Shown here one piece after another: positions 1-6,098 of a stretch of 6,098 nt of DNA; within the stretch, counting starts at the first letter, position 1, and every line of letters begins with the position of its first letter. The notes beneath the pieces were generated by a model. That model ran no database searches. It saw only the letters and a list, made by a program, of their open reading frames with translations, and was not told the DNA's origin. A program made the position numbers and the translations under genes. This stretch comes from an uncultured Spongiibacteraceae bacterium (GTDB lineage Bacteria > Pseudomonadota > Gammaproteobacteria > Pseudomonadales > Dasaniaceae): positions 1 through 6,098 of the forward strand of contig CALBVI010000015.1 in NCBI GenBank assembly GCA_937969395.1, given 5' to 3'.

Positions 1-955
1 CGCGATTGCCCGGGACTAAATCCGGGTTATTGAGCATATCGATAATCAGCTCAACAGAGTTTTCAATAATTTCCGGAATGGGCTGGCGAACAGTAGTCAG
101 TTCTATATTTTTCCAACCAGCCATTTCCATATCATTGAATCCAATGATACCGATGTCATCAGGCACCTTTAAACCTTTACTTTGGATAGCACTCATTGCG
201 CCAATAGAAACGACATCATCTCCACAAAAATAAGCGTCAGCATATTTGGATTTAAGCACTTCTCCCATAGCTTCGTAGCCGGCCTCAAAGGTATATTCAT
301 TGGCATAAGATACTGAGACCAGCCCATCGGGACCGCAACGTTTTAGAATCTGGCTTTTAAAGCCAGCAAATCTATCTTGTGTTGAAGTTGCTTTACGCGG
401 TCCGCCGAGAAAACCAAAGGATTGATAACCACGGTCAATCAGTAAATCAGCTACCATTTTGCCCGCTTTTTTATTATTGATACCAACGGTATGTACCTTG
501 GGTGAGCGCGCAAGGCGCCCAAAAGAATTAACCGTGGGTACACCAGCATCGGCAAATGCCTGAGAAAAACCTGGTGGTAATGTAGATGAGGCAATGATTA
601 CACCATCCACGTTGTATTGTAAAAACATCTTGACCGATTGTTCTGCGCTATGTTCTCCGGAGAGATTCATTAGCAATGGTCGAAAGCCTTTCTTTTGCAG
701 GGTTTGAGTAAAGAGATCAAAAATTTCTAGAAAAACAGGGTTGTGAAAGTTGCTAGAAATTAAACCAATAAGTTTAGTTTTACTGGTGGTTAAACTGCTG
801 GCGAGCATATTGGGATGGAAACCCATTTCAGCGGCAGCTCGTTCGACTTTCTCGCGTGTTTTATCAGAAACACTAGCGCCATCGGTAAAGGTACGCGAGA
901 CAGCCGATTTGGATACCCCCGCCTTTAGCGCGACATCTTTCATAGTCACAGCCAT
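1..955 (-). CDS. LacI-family transcriptional regulator of the inositol cluster, C-terminus cut by the window edge
   Basis: This is a sequence-specific DNA-binding regulator, probably a repressor released by a sugar or polyol ligand. Translating the minus strand from ATG at 955 gives 318 codons without a stop; the family is usually 330-345 residues, so roughly 15-25 are missing. The N-terminal helix-turn-helix is plain at residues 6-25 (MKDVALKAGVSKSAVSRTF), followed by a hinge helix around 48-56 with the conserved leucine at 55 (LASSL). Residues from about 62 form the periplasmic-binding-protein-like ligand domain, with VDGVIIAS near 116-123, DRFAGF near 194-199, FCGDD at 243-247 and IIGFNDMEM at 270-278. 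I chose ATG 955 over the in-frame ATG at 943 because it keeps a weak purine-rich stretch (GAAAG) just upstream. It lies 114 bp downstream of the dehydrogenase gene in the same direction, so read-through from the operon is possible besides its own promoter. The family call is firm; the inositol role is inferred from position. Confidence 0.95.
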   Translation of the reverse strand, partial: MAVTMKDVALKAGVSKSAVSRTFTDGASVSDKTREKVERAAAEMGFHPNMLASSLTTSKTKLIGLISSNFHNPVFLEIFDLFTQTLQKKGFRPLLMNLSGEHSAEQSVKMFLQYNVDGVIIASSTLPPGFSQAFADAGVPTVNSFGRLARSPKVHTVGINNKKAGKMVADLLIDRGYQSFGFLGGPRKATSTQDRFAGFKSQILKRCGPDGLVSVSYANEYTFEAGYEAMGEVLKSKYADAYFCGDDVVSIGAMSAIQSKGLKVPDDIGIIGFNDMEMAGWKNIELTTVRQPIPEIIENSVELIIDMLNNPDLVPGNR

Positions 956-993
956 ACTACTTTCGCGATCTCTTCAATGAATTATTGCAAAGT

Positions 994-1022
994 AACTTAG
1001 CTGAAAACGTTTCAATAGACAA
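994..1022 (-). promoter_or_regulatory. Candidate sigma70-type promoter for the LacI-family gene
   Basis: On the minus strand TTGTCT (1022-1017) is followed by exactly 17 bases and then TAAGTT (999-994), about 39 bases upstream of the start codon. The -35 matches the sigma70 consensus at four of six positions, the -10 at only three, so this is a weak candidate. A LacI-type operator sits inside the 17-base spacer. An alternative -10 (AATAAT) lies nearer the gene in TTGCAATAATTC but lacks a well-spaced -35. No convincing terminator hairpin separates this promoter from the upstream dehydrogenase gene. Confidence 0.4.
1002..1015. promoter_or_regulatory. Candidate LacI-family operator
   Basis: The plus strand reads TGAAAACGTTTCAA. 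The core AAACGTTT is a perfect palindrome centred on CG, as is usual for LacI-family operators (the general consensus resembles TGAAAACGTTTTCA). The right arm is one base shorter than the left, giving 10 of 14 symmetric positions. It lies 47-60 bases upstream of the regulator's start codon and between its candidate -35 and -10 elements, where bound repressor would block RNA polymerase. This points to autorepression. Binding by this particular regulator is inferred. Confidence 0.6.
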
Positions 1023-1069
1023 CTCCGTTTTAGTGTTAGCCGAACCTCCACGACACTGCGCACATAAAA

Positions 1070-2059
1070 TCAGTGAGCCAGAAAAACAGTTTTACGGCTT
1101 TGCAACGACTCAATGGCCGCCTCTGCTAGCTCCAGTGATTTCAAACCATCGATGCTAGTAGGTGACACCGGCTGAGCATTACTCACAGCGTCCACAAAGG
1201 CGGACAATTCCAGTTCATAAGCCAACGCATAACGTTCAAGAAAAAAATCTAGCAGAGGTTCATTGCGGTATCCCTCTGAATTGGCTAGCGTCACAGTATT
1301 AGCGCGATGGTTACCAGCCGATAACATGCCTTTACTACCATGCGCTTCAATGCGCTGATCATAGCCATAGGTCGTCCGTCGTGAATTAGTAATCACCGCG
1401 AGTTTACCTGAAACGCTGCGCAGCGAAACAACGGCCGTATCTACATCACCGGCCTTACCAATATCGGGATCAATTAGCACCGAGGCATTTGCTTGCACTT
1501 CTACAATTTCTTCGCCGAATAAATAACGCGCCATATCAAAATCATGAATCATCATGTCTCTGAACAGGCCTCCAGATTGTCCAATATAGGCTATCTCCGG
1601 CGGCCTAGGATCGCGTGAAGTAATTTGCAGTAATTCGAGCTGACCAATAGCGCCTGAGACAATATCCTGTTTGATACGATTAAAACTTGGATCAAAACGA
1701 CGGTTGAAACCAATCATAAATTGAACGCCGGTGCGCTTCACTACGTCCAAACAACTGCGTACGCGCTGTACATCCAAATCAATAGGTTTTTCACAAAAGA
1801 TATGTTTGCCTGCCAACGCTGCCAGTTCAATCTGGTCCGCATGCAAAGCAGTTGGGCTAGCAATAATTACCGCTTGAATATCTGGATCGGCGAGAATGCC
1901 TTCTACACTGTCAAATCGCGCCCCAGAAAGCTGTAACACTTTAGCCGCCGATTCTTCAGAAACGTCCGCAACCGCGACAATATCCACATCTGACAAATTA
2001 GCTATGGCGCGAGCATGCACATAACCAATACGTCCCGCTCCAAATAGTCCAATATTCAT
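1070..2059 (-). CDS. iolG: Inositol 2-dehydrogenase, Gfo/Idh/MocA family
   Basis: A cytoplasmic NAD-dependent enzyme that oxidises myo-inositol to 2-keto-myo-inositol (scyllo-inosose), the first step of the pathway. With the ATG at 2059 the protein has 329 residues, near the family norm (about 330-345). The N-terminal Rossmann fold carries GAGRIG at 7-12, and D32 ends the second strand (AVAD), which favours NAD over NADP. CEKPID at 89-94 gives the catalytic lysine K91; GFNRRFDPSF is at 117-126; FRDMMIHDFDMARYL at 166-180 supplies D168 and H172, spaced like the catalytic Asp/His of Bacillus IolG. The frame is open further upstream to GTG 2089, but that start would overlap the aldolase gene by 29 bases and add ten residues before the normal Rossmann start. 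ATG 2059 lies one base after the aldolase stop (TGATATG), suggesting translational coupling; only a weak GGA-like ribosome site precedes it. Gfo/Idh/MocA members vary in substrate, so a scyllo-inositol or related polyol dehydrogenase is possible; neighbours favour IolG. Confidence 0.88.
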   Translation of the reverse strand: MNIGLFGAGRIGYVHARAIANLSDVDIVAVADVSEESAAKVLQLSGARFDSVEGILADPDIQAVIIASPTALHADQIELAALAGKHIFCEKPIDLDVQRVRSCLDVVKRTGVQFMIGFNRRFDPSFNRIKQDIVSGAIGQLELLQITSRDPRPPEIAYIGQSGGLFRDMMIHDFDMARYLFGEEIVEVQANASVLIDPDIGKAGDVDTAVVSLRSVSGKLAVITNSRRTTYGYDQRIEAHGSKGMLSAGNHRANTVTLANSEGYRNEPLLDFFLERYALAYELELSAFVDAVSNAQPVSPTSIDGLKSLELAEAAIESLQSRKTVFLAH

Positions 2060-2060
2060 A

Positions 2061-2912
2061 TCAAGTATCCAGTTGAGGTTGTTTGTCACCCAGTAAGCTG
2101 CGCATTACGACTTTCGCAGCCTCGTAAACATTTTTCTCGGCGTTAGTCAGTATTGTAACTCGATCAAATAACTCTGGGTCTTCACTCAGTACTCGCCGAA
2201 GCCCTTGACCAAAAGCCATGCGCACTTCAGTACCGACATTGAATTTAACAACCAATGATTCCATCGCCATTCTCTGACGGATCTCTATAGGGATTCCAGA
2301 TCCGCCATGCACTACCAAGGGAATTTTACTGACAGCTTTGATTTTAGCCAAACGATCAAAATCTATAACAGCCGCCTTAGTCTGATGAAGATGTACATTG
2401 CCAATCGATATAGCCATTGCATCCGCACCACTTTCCTCAGAAAATCTACGAGCTTCTTCAGGGTTTGTCCCTGAGGAATTTGCGCCATCAGCATAACCTA
2501 CGTAGCCTACTTCGCCTTCAACCGAAACGCCTGCAGCTTTAGCTCTTGCAACAATCTTGGCCGTGCATTCAATATTGTCATCAATAGGCATTTTCGAGCC
2601 ATCAAACATGACGGAGGAAAAACCCAAATCAATAGCCTCAAAACACTCATCTATTTCATAGCCATGATCGAGATGTGCAACTACTGGCACACTAGCATGC
2701 TCTGCAAGATGGCGAAACATTTTCGCCAACACCGGCAGTGGCGTGTTTTCACGGCAACCGGGACCTGCTTGTAAAATGACAGGGACTCTCACCTCTTCGG
2801 CGGCTCGGACATAAGCACGTGCATCTTCCCAGCCCAGCACAACCAACCCAGCCACACCATAGCCATGCTGATTGGCAGGCTTCAAAACGTCGCTCAACGA
2901 CACTAAGCTCAT
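2061..2912 (-). CDS. iolJ: Class II (zinc) aldolase, probable 2-deoxy-5-keto-gluconate-6-phosphate aldolase
   Basis: Probably cleaves 2-deoxy-5-keto-D-gluconate 6-phosphate to dihydroxyacetone phosphate and malonate semialdehyde, the step after IolC. At 283 residues it has the length of the fructose/tagatose-bisphosphate class II aldolases. VVAHLDHGYEIDECFEAI at 77-94 holds the catalytic aspartate D82 and zinc ligand H83; EGEVGYVG at 132-139 supplies E134; GNVH at 171-174 and VVHGGSGIP at 200-208 give zinc ligands H174 and H202; VKFNVGTE at 222-229 is the C-terminal phosphate-binding segment. All key residues are intact. The first 50 residues differ from common FbaA/FbaB proteins: the usual FN-containing segment after the first strand reads VAGLVVLGWEDA here. 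It starts at ATG 2912, 59 bases after iolB, with a strong ribosome site, and its stop is one base before iolG. Family membership is certain; the substrate is inferred from the operon, and fructose- or tagatose-bisphosphate aldolase activity is the alternative. Confidence 0.9.
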   Translation of the reverse strand: MSLVSLSDVLKPANQHGYGVAGLVVLGWEDARAYVRAAEEVRVPVILQAGPGCRENTPLPVLAKMFRHLAEHASVPVVAHLDHGYEIDECFEAIDLGFSSVMFDGSKMPIDDNIECTAKIVARAKAAGVSVEGEVGYVGYADGANSSGTNPEEARRFSEESGADAMAISIGNVHLHQTKAAVIDFDRLAKIKAVSKIPLVVHGGSGIPIEIRQRMAMESLVVKFNVGTEVRMAFGQGLRRVLSEDPELFDRVTILTNAEKNVYEAAKVVMRSLLGDKQPQLDT

Positions 2913-2971
2913 GTGTTATTTCCTCTTGCGAACAACTATCAAAGCACTAAAAAGTACAGCGTTAAATACCG
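2913..2971. other. 59-bp gap between iolB and the aldolase gene
   Basis: This is the largest gap within the iolD-iolG block. On the minus strand it contains a small hairpin, GTACT-TTTT-AGTGC (2957-2944, five pairs including one G-U), about fifteen bases after the iolB stop. It is too weak and lacks a following T-run, so it is not a terminator by itself. No good promoter or LacI-type operator was seen here, so I read the two genes as one transcript. Confidence 0.5.
2921..2926 (-). promoter_or_regulatory. Ribosome binding site of the aldolase gene
   Basis: The minus strand reads AGAGGA eight bases before the ATG at 2912. It is among the better Shine-Dalgarno sequences in the window. It fits independent initiation here, because this gene is separated from iolB by a real gap, unlike the coupled starts of iolC and iolG. 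It also fixes the start codon. Confidence 0.75.
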
Positions 2972-3814
2972 TTACTTAAATTTAGCGACCATATCTTTAA
3001 TACCCGGAATGGTCTCAACTTGATAGGCGTGCTCTGGCTGGAAGTACTGCGTCAATGAACGCTGACTTTGTCCTCCCAGAATAGTGAAGTAATACATTTC
3101 ATAACCTGGCGCTGCAACACAGGGATGATAACCGCCATCAATCAACAACGTGGAACCATCAACAATGTGGTATGCCTCGCCAATATCATCGCCCTCTTTT
3201 TGCAGCAATTGCATGCCAAAACCATTGTTTGGACGAAAGCGGAAATTATAGGTTTCGTCGTGACGTGTTTCTTTGCCAGTGCGATCGGTATCATGCTTAT
3301 GAGAAGGGAAACCTGACCAGCCACCAGCGCCCACGGTAAACAATTCAGATACTAATAAGCGTCCCACTTTATCGTGATACTTGGTACCAAAAATATGTTT
3401 GATCTTACGATGGGTTTTAGTATCGTCCGAACCATATTGTATTTTGTCGATGTCATTCTGACGCACGGCGAAAGGCTCGAGCACTTGATCATATTTAGCA
3501 CCAGCAACAAAAACTTCTGCCGATTCTGACATGCAAACAAACTCAGCCTTGGCCCCAGAAGGAATGTAAGCCCCCTCAGGTTCACCGTCCCAAACATCGA
3601 TAGTACGGCGACCAATATCTTTCATCGCCACCCCTTCACACATTACATCGACATTACCCGTAGCTGGAACAATCGCTGTTTCGTAACCCGGTGTTTGATA
3701 GGAAAAGCAGTCGCCTTTTTTCAACTTTACTATGTTGAAATAGTTTAGAGGAACGCGGTCATTGTCCTCAGTAACAATGGCTTGGTTTTGATTGTCAAAC
3801 GGTGGTATGTGCAT
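2972..3814 (-). CDS. iolB: 5-deoxy-glucuronate isomerase
   Basis: Cytoplasmic metal-dependent isomerase that converts 5-deoxy-D-glucuronate, the IolD product, to 2-deoxy-5-keto-D-gluconate, the IolC substrate. The 280 residues match the usual 270-300 of the family and span two cupin-like halves. The second half carries the hallmark GGWSGFPSHKHD at 164-175 and ETRHDETYNFRF at 182-193. Likely metal ligands by cupin logic are H172, H174, E187 and H230 (GGYHP, 227-231), all present. The closing segment EMYYFTILGG at 239-248 is also typical. A ribosome site AGGA lies six bases before the ATG at 3814 (minus strand of 3821-3824). The iolC stop is 22 bases upstream, so the genes are tightly linked. 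No truncation or odd residue was seen. Confidence 0.95.
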   Translation of the reverse strand: MHIPPFDNQNQAIVTEDNDRVPLNYFNIVKLKKGDCFSYQTPGYETAIVPATGNVDVMCEGVAMKDIGRRTIDVWDGEPEGAYIPSGAKAEFVCMSESAEVFVAGAKYDQVLEPFAVRQNDIDKIQYGSDDTKTHRKIKHIFGTKYHDKVGRLLVSELFTVGAGGWSGFPSHKHDTDRTGKETRHDETYNFRFRPNNGFGMQLLQKEGDDIGEAYHIVDGSTLLIDGGYHPCVAAPGYEMYYFTILGGQSQRSLTQYFQPEHAYQVETIPGIKDMVAKFK

Positions 3815-3836
3815 AGTAATTCCTATTCCACACTGC

Positions 3837-4814
3837 TTAAGCAGCGGTATGTGTTGCTAAAAACTCTTTCAATGTTGCTTGATCCGGCATGGCAACCGAA
3901 CACCCAACCTTTGAAACGACGATGGCTGCACAAGCAGAACCACGAAGTACCGCCGTTCTAAGGTCCAAACCTTCTACTAACGAATGTAAAAAACCACCCA
4001 TAAAAGCGTCTCCTGCACCTACAGGTTTTAGTGCTTCAACGGCATAAATACCGGTTTGAACTTCGCCTCCTGGATAAAATGATCGCGCGCCTTCAGCACC
4101 CATTTTATAAATAGCTAACTTGCCAGCATGTTGAGCAAATTCCTGTGCGGATGCCAAACCAAGGTCTTTATCACCCGCCATAACACCAAATTCATCATCG
4201 TTACCGACAATGATCTCGCACAAATCTGCAAACTCTTGGTAGGTACTAGCAGCGTATTCAGCGGATGACCAAGAGTAGGGACGATAATCCATGTCAAATA
4301 CCCGCACTAAACCCAGCTCACCAGCTTTTTCTAATGCGTAACGGGTAGCACTTCTCGAAGGTTCTTCCGCTAACAGTGTTCCGGTATAAACGAGTGCATC
4401 GTACTGACTCATATCAATGGCATCGACGTCGGACCAACTCATCATAAAATCGGCGGCACCATTGCGATAAAGAACTCCCTGATGGTCGATAACTCTGCTT
4501 TCAGTCACCGCTAACGACGTTCGATACTCACCCGCCACCGAACTCACATACTGTGTGTCGACACCAAATTCGCGAAGTTTATTAACGCAAAAACGACCAA
4601 TCGCGTCATCGGATACAGAGGTAAGTAAACTAGTGCTGCAACCATGGCGAGCTAACGCTACCGCTATGTTTGCCGAAGAACCGCCCAAATGAGCAACCAT
4701 ACGTTCGGCATTTTCTGTTTTAGTACCGGGGGGATCGGGGTAAAGATCCATCCCAGCGCGGCCAAGCACTAAAAAGCGCTTTCCTTTTAATTTCTCAACG
4801 TAATCGTTCATCAT
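3837..4814 (-). CDS. iolC: 5-dehydro-2-deoxygluconokinase, PfkB family
   Basis: Phosphorylates 2-deoxy-5-keto-D-gluconate at C6 with ATP in the cytoplasm. The 325 residues are a single ribokinase/PfkB domain. The N-terminal signature LGGSSANIAVALARHG lies at 43-58; DMDYRPYSW at 174-182 is typical of IolC proteins; KMGAEGA at 237-243 is the conserved strand-turn near the nucleotide site; and KPVGAGDAFMGGFL at 263-276 is the C-terminal PfkB signature with the anion-hole GAGD and catalytic base D269. Many proteobacterial IolC proteins carry a C-terminal DUF2090 aldolase-like domain and are about twice as long; this one stops after the kinase, and a separate aldolase gene lies two genes on. The start overlaps the iolD stop in ATGATGA: ATG 4814 shares four bases with the TGA. 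The in-frame ATG at 4811 is an equally possible start; GGGG lies five bases before the first and eight before the second. Confidence 0.95.
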   Translation of the reverse strand: MMNDYVEKLKGKRFLVLGRAGMDLYPDPPGTKTENAERMVAHLGGSSANIAVALARHGCSTSLLTSVSDDAIGRFCVNKLREFGVDTQYVSSVAGEYRTSLAVTESRVIDHQGVLYRNGAADFMMSWSDVDAIDMSQYDALVYTGTLLAEEPSRSATRYALEKAGELGLVRVFDMDYRPYSWSSAEYAASTYQEFADLCEIIVGNDDEFGVMAGDKDLGLASAQEFAQHAGKLAIYKMGAEGARSFYPGGEVQTGIYAVEALKPVGAGDAFMGGFLHSLVEGLDLRTAVLRGSACAAIVVSKVGCSVAMPDQATLKEFLATHTAA

Positions 4815-6098
4815 ATGCCCCGGCGCTGCTTTGAACGGCCAATCTCAGCTTTCTCGCGAGCACTGTGGACATCATCGCTTTCAGAAACACCCGGCATGCC
4901 TACTTCCCACCACGTATGGCCTTCCTGCGTCCAGCCAATATGAGGGTCCACTGTAATCGTTATCACCGTGGTTCGATCAGCCGCTTTAGCGCGTTTAAAC
5001 GCTTCCCGAAGCTCAATCATATTAGCAACAGACTCAGCAATCGCACCCTGTGACCGCGCATGGGCGGCAAAATCTACCGAGAAGGGCTCCACCTCGATAT
5101 TGCAATCGCTAATTAGATTATTAAACGATTTATTCCCCGTGTTGTTCTGTAGTTTGTTGATAACGGCAAAACCACCGTTATCACACACCAACACGATCAT
5201 TTTTTTAGCGGTCAACACCGATGAATAAATATCAGAATTCATTAACATATATGAGCCATCACCAAGGAACACGATCGTGTCTTGATCAGGCTCTTTTTCA
5301 CTCTGGGCAATGCGTGCACCCCAGCCCCCGGCAACTTCATAACCCATACACGAGAAACCAAATTCTACATCCACCGTCCCTAAAGCTTTAGTCCGCCAAT
5401 TGGCAGTGACCTCAGCAGGCAAACCACCCGCCGCAGCTAACACTCGGTCATTGGGATCACAAAGATCGTTAACCGCACCAATCACCTGAGCATAAGAATT
5501 AGGTCGGCCGCCTTCCTTCATATTGGCATCCAAGTAAATATTCCAAGCATCTTGCTCGGCCTGAGCTCTTTCTAACCAGCTCGATGGAGACCGATAATCA
5601 CCTAAACGTTGCTGTAGAGCAGCCAGTGTTAGCTTGGCGTCACCAACCACCGGCAGAGAGCGATGTTTAGCTGCATCGTGGCGCGCGGCATTAATCGAAA
5701 CAAACTGGGCGTCACGTTGAAAAGCTGACCATGAGCCGGTAGTGAAATCTTGTAATCGTGTACCCACAGCAATAATGACATCAGCTTCAGCGGCCAAATT
5801 GTTAGCCGAATTTGACCCTGTAACACCAATAGGACCGCAGTTGAGCGGATTCTCAGCCAACATATTGGCGCGCCCGGCAATGGTTTCTACTACCGGAATC
5901 TGTAATGTCTCTGCAAAGCGTTGCAGCTCTTGTTCTGCCCGCGAATACTGAATGCCGCCACCGGCAATAATCAGTGGACGCTTAGCGCTATTGATGGCTG
6001 CAATAGCATCAGCCATCTCTTGAGCGTCTGGTGATTGGCGTCGAATACGGTGAACCTTTTTCTCAAAAAACTCGATAGGATAGTCATACACCCAGCCC
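4811..6098 (-). CDS. iolD: 3D-(3,5/4)-trihydroxycyclohexane-1,2-dione hydrolase, N-terminal part outside the window
   Basis: Thiamine-diphosphate enzyme that hydrolyses the ring of trihydroxycyclohexane-1,2-dione to 5-deoxy-D-glucuronate. The frame is open to the right edge: two further codons (Gly, Trp) precede GTG 6091, so that GTG is an internal valine and not the start. About 428 codons lie in the window; IolD is usually about 610-645 residues, so roughly 190-210 are missing, mainly the N-terminal pyrimidine-binding domain. Counting from the valine at 6091 as 1, YDYPIEFFEKKVHRIRR (2-18) is the family's linker, about 35-165 is the central domain with IIAGGGIQYS (41-50), and about 195-400 is the pyrophosphate-binding domain. 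The thiamine-diphosphate motif runs from GDGSYMLMNS (277-286) to CDNGGF (303-308), with N305 as the likely metal ligand. The ending TWWEVGMPGVSE (393-404) is typical of IolD. The stop overlaps the iolC start by four bases, implying coupled translation. It is the most upstream operon gene visible; the operon promoter is not in the window. Confidence 0.95.
   Translation of the reverse strand, partial: GWVYDYPIEFFEKKVHRIRRQSPDAQEMADAIAAINSAKRPLIIAGGGIQYSRAEQELQRFAETLQIPVVETIAGRANMLAENPLNCGPIGVTGSNSANNLAAEADVIIAVGTRLQDFTTGSWSAFQRDAQFVSINAARHDAAKHRSLPVVGDAKLTLAALQQRLGDYRSPSSWLERAQAEQDAWNIYLDANMKEGGRPNSYAQVIGAVNDLCDPNDRVLAAAGGLPAEVTANWRTKALGTVDVEFGFSCMGYEVAGGWGARIAQSEKEPDQDTIVFLGDGSYMLMNSDIYSSVLTAKKMIVLVCDNGGFAVINKLQNNTGNKSFNNLISDCNIEVEPFSVDFAAHARSQGAIAESVANMIELREAFKRAKAADRTTVITITVDPHIGWTQEGHTWWEVGMPGVSESDDVHSAREKAEIGRSKQRRGI

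Larger units (their letters stand above)
956..1069. other. Spacer between the dehydrogenase and regulator genes
   Basis: This is the longest non-coding stretch in the window. Besides the operator and candidate promoter it holds little. A 5-bp inverted match CACTG/CAGTG (1054-1058 with 1071-1075) spans the dehydrogenase stop codon, but its loop is 12 bases and no T-run follows, so I do not call it a terminator. No small open reading frame with a ribosome site was seen. Confidence 0.6.

Noticed and set aside
333..346. Second AACGTT core inside the LacI-family gene as a possible auxiliary operator
   Set aside because: Only the six-base core and part of one arm match; the other arm does not. Similar isolated cores occur in iolG (around 1231) and iolD (around 5605), as expected by chance.
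1054..1075. CACTG/CAGTG inverted repeat at the end of iolG as a terminator
   Set aside because: Short stem, 12-base AT-rich loop, overlap with the stop codon and no T-run after it.
2944..2957. Small hairpin after iolB as a possible intrinsic terminator or attenuator
   Set aside because: Only five base pairs with one wobble, low GC and no U-run after the stem. Downstream genes complete the same pathway, so termination here is unlikely.
4991..5002. Perfect 12-bp palindrome GCGTTTAAACGC inside iolD
   Set aside because: It lies within conserved coding sequence (Ala-Phe-Lys-Arg) of a complete gene. A 12-bp palindrome is expected about once by chance in a window this size, and the TTTAAA centre is unlike the CG-centred LacI-type operator.
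5629..5880. Open frame antisense or out of frame to iolD, and similar short frames at 3352-3615, 4115-4297, 1721-1936, 750-980 and 6-233
   Set aside because: All lie inside well-supported genes in another frame or strand, show no recognisable domain and have no convincing ribosome site. They are shadows of the real coding frames.
4811..6091. Treating iolD as a complete 426-residue gene starting at GTG 6091
   Set aside because: The frame stays open to the window edge, the GTG falls in the conserved mid-protein linker, and the N-terminal thiamine-diphosphate domain would be missing. The gene is cut by the window, not truncated by evolution.

Overview
The window is part of a bacterial myo-inositol catabolism (iol) operon. 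All six genes read on the minus strand, so transcription runs from the right edge to the left. The order in transcription is iolD (5' part beyond the right edge), iolC, iolB, a class II aldolase in the iolJ role, iolG, and a LacI-family regulator whose last residues run off the left edge. Base composition is moderate by eye. The proteins look like those of Gram-negative Proteobacteria, most likely a gammaproteobacterium (possibly marine), but I cannot place it further from sequence alone.

Layout, right to left. 6098-4811: C-terminal two thirds of IolD, a thiamine-diphosphate hydrolase. Its stop codon overlaps the iolC start. 4814-3837: IolC, a PfkB-family kinase without a fused aldolase domain. 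3814-2972: IolB, a cupin-fold isomerase. 2912-2061: class II aldolase. 2059-1070: IolG-type NAD-dependent inositol dehydrogenase. 1069-956: a 114-bp spacer with a candidate LacI-type operator inside a candidate promoter. 955-1: LacI-family regulator. The longest non-coding stretch is this 114-bp spacer.

How the genes work together: IolG oxidises myo-inositol to 2-keto-myo-inositol. A dehydratase (IolE, not in the window) gives the trihydroxycyclohexane-dione. IolD opens the ring to 5-deoxy-glucuronate, IolB isomerises this to 2-deoxy-5-keto-gluconate, IolC phosphorylates it, and the aldolase cleaves it to dihydroxyacetone phosphate and malonate semialdehyde. IolE, a malonate-semialdehyde dehydrogenase (IolA/MmsA) and an inositol transporter are missing here and are expected beyond the edges. 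The regulator probably senses inositol or a pathway intermediate, represses itself through the spacer operator, and may control the main operon promoter off the right edge.

Nothing here looks like an undescribed system. The points worth a second look are the pairing of an unfused kinase with a dedicated class II aldolase, the LacI-type regulator, its altered effector-pocket residues, and the tight start/stop overlaps.
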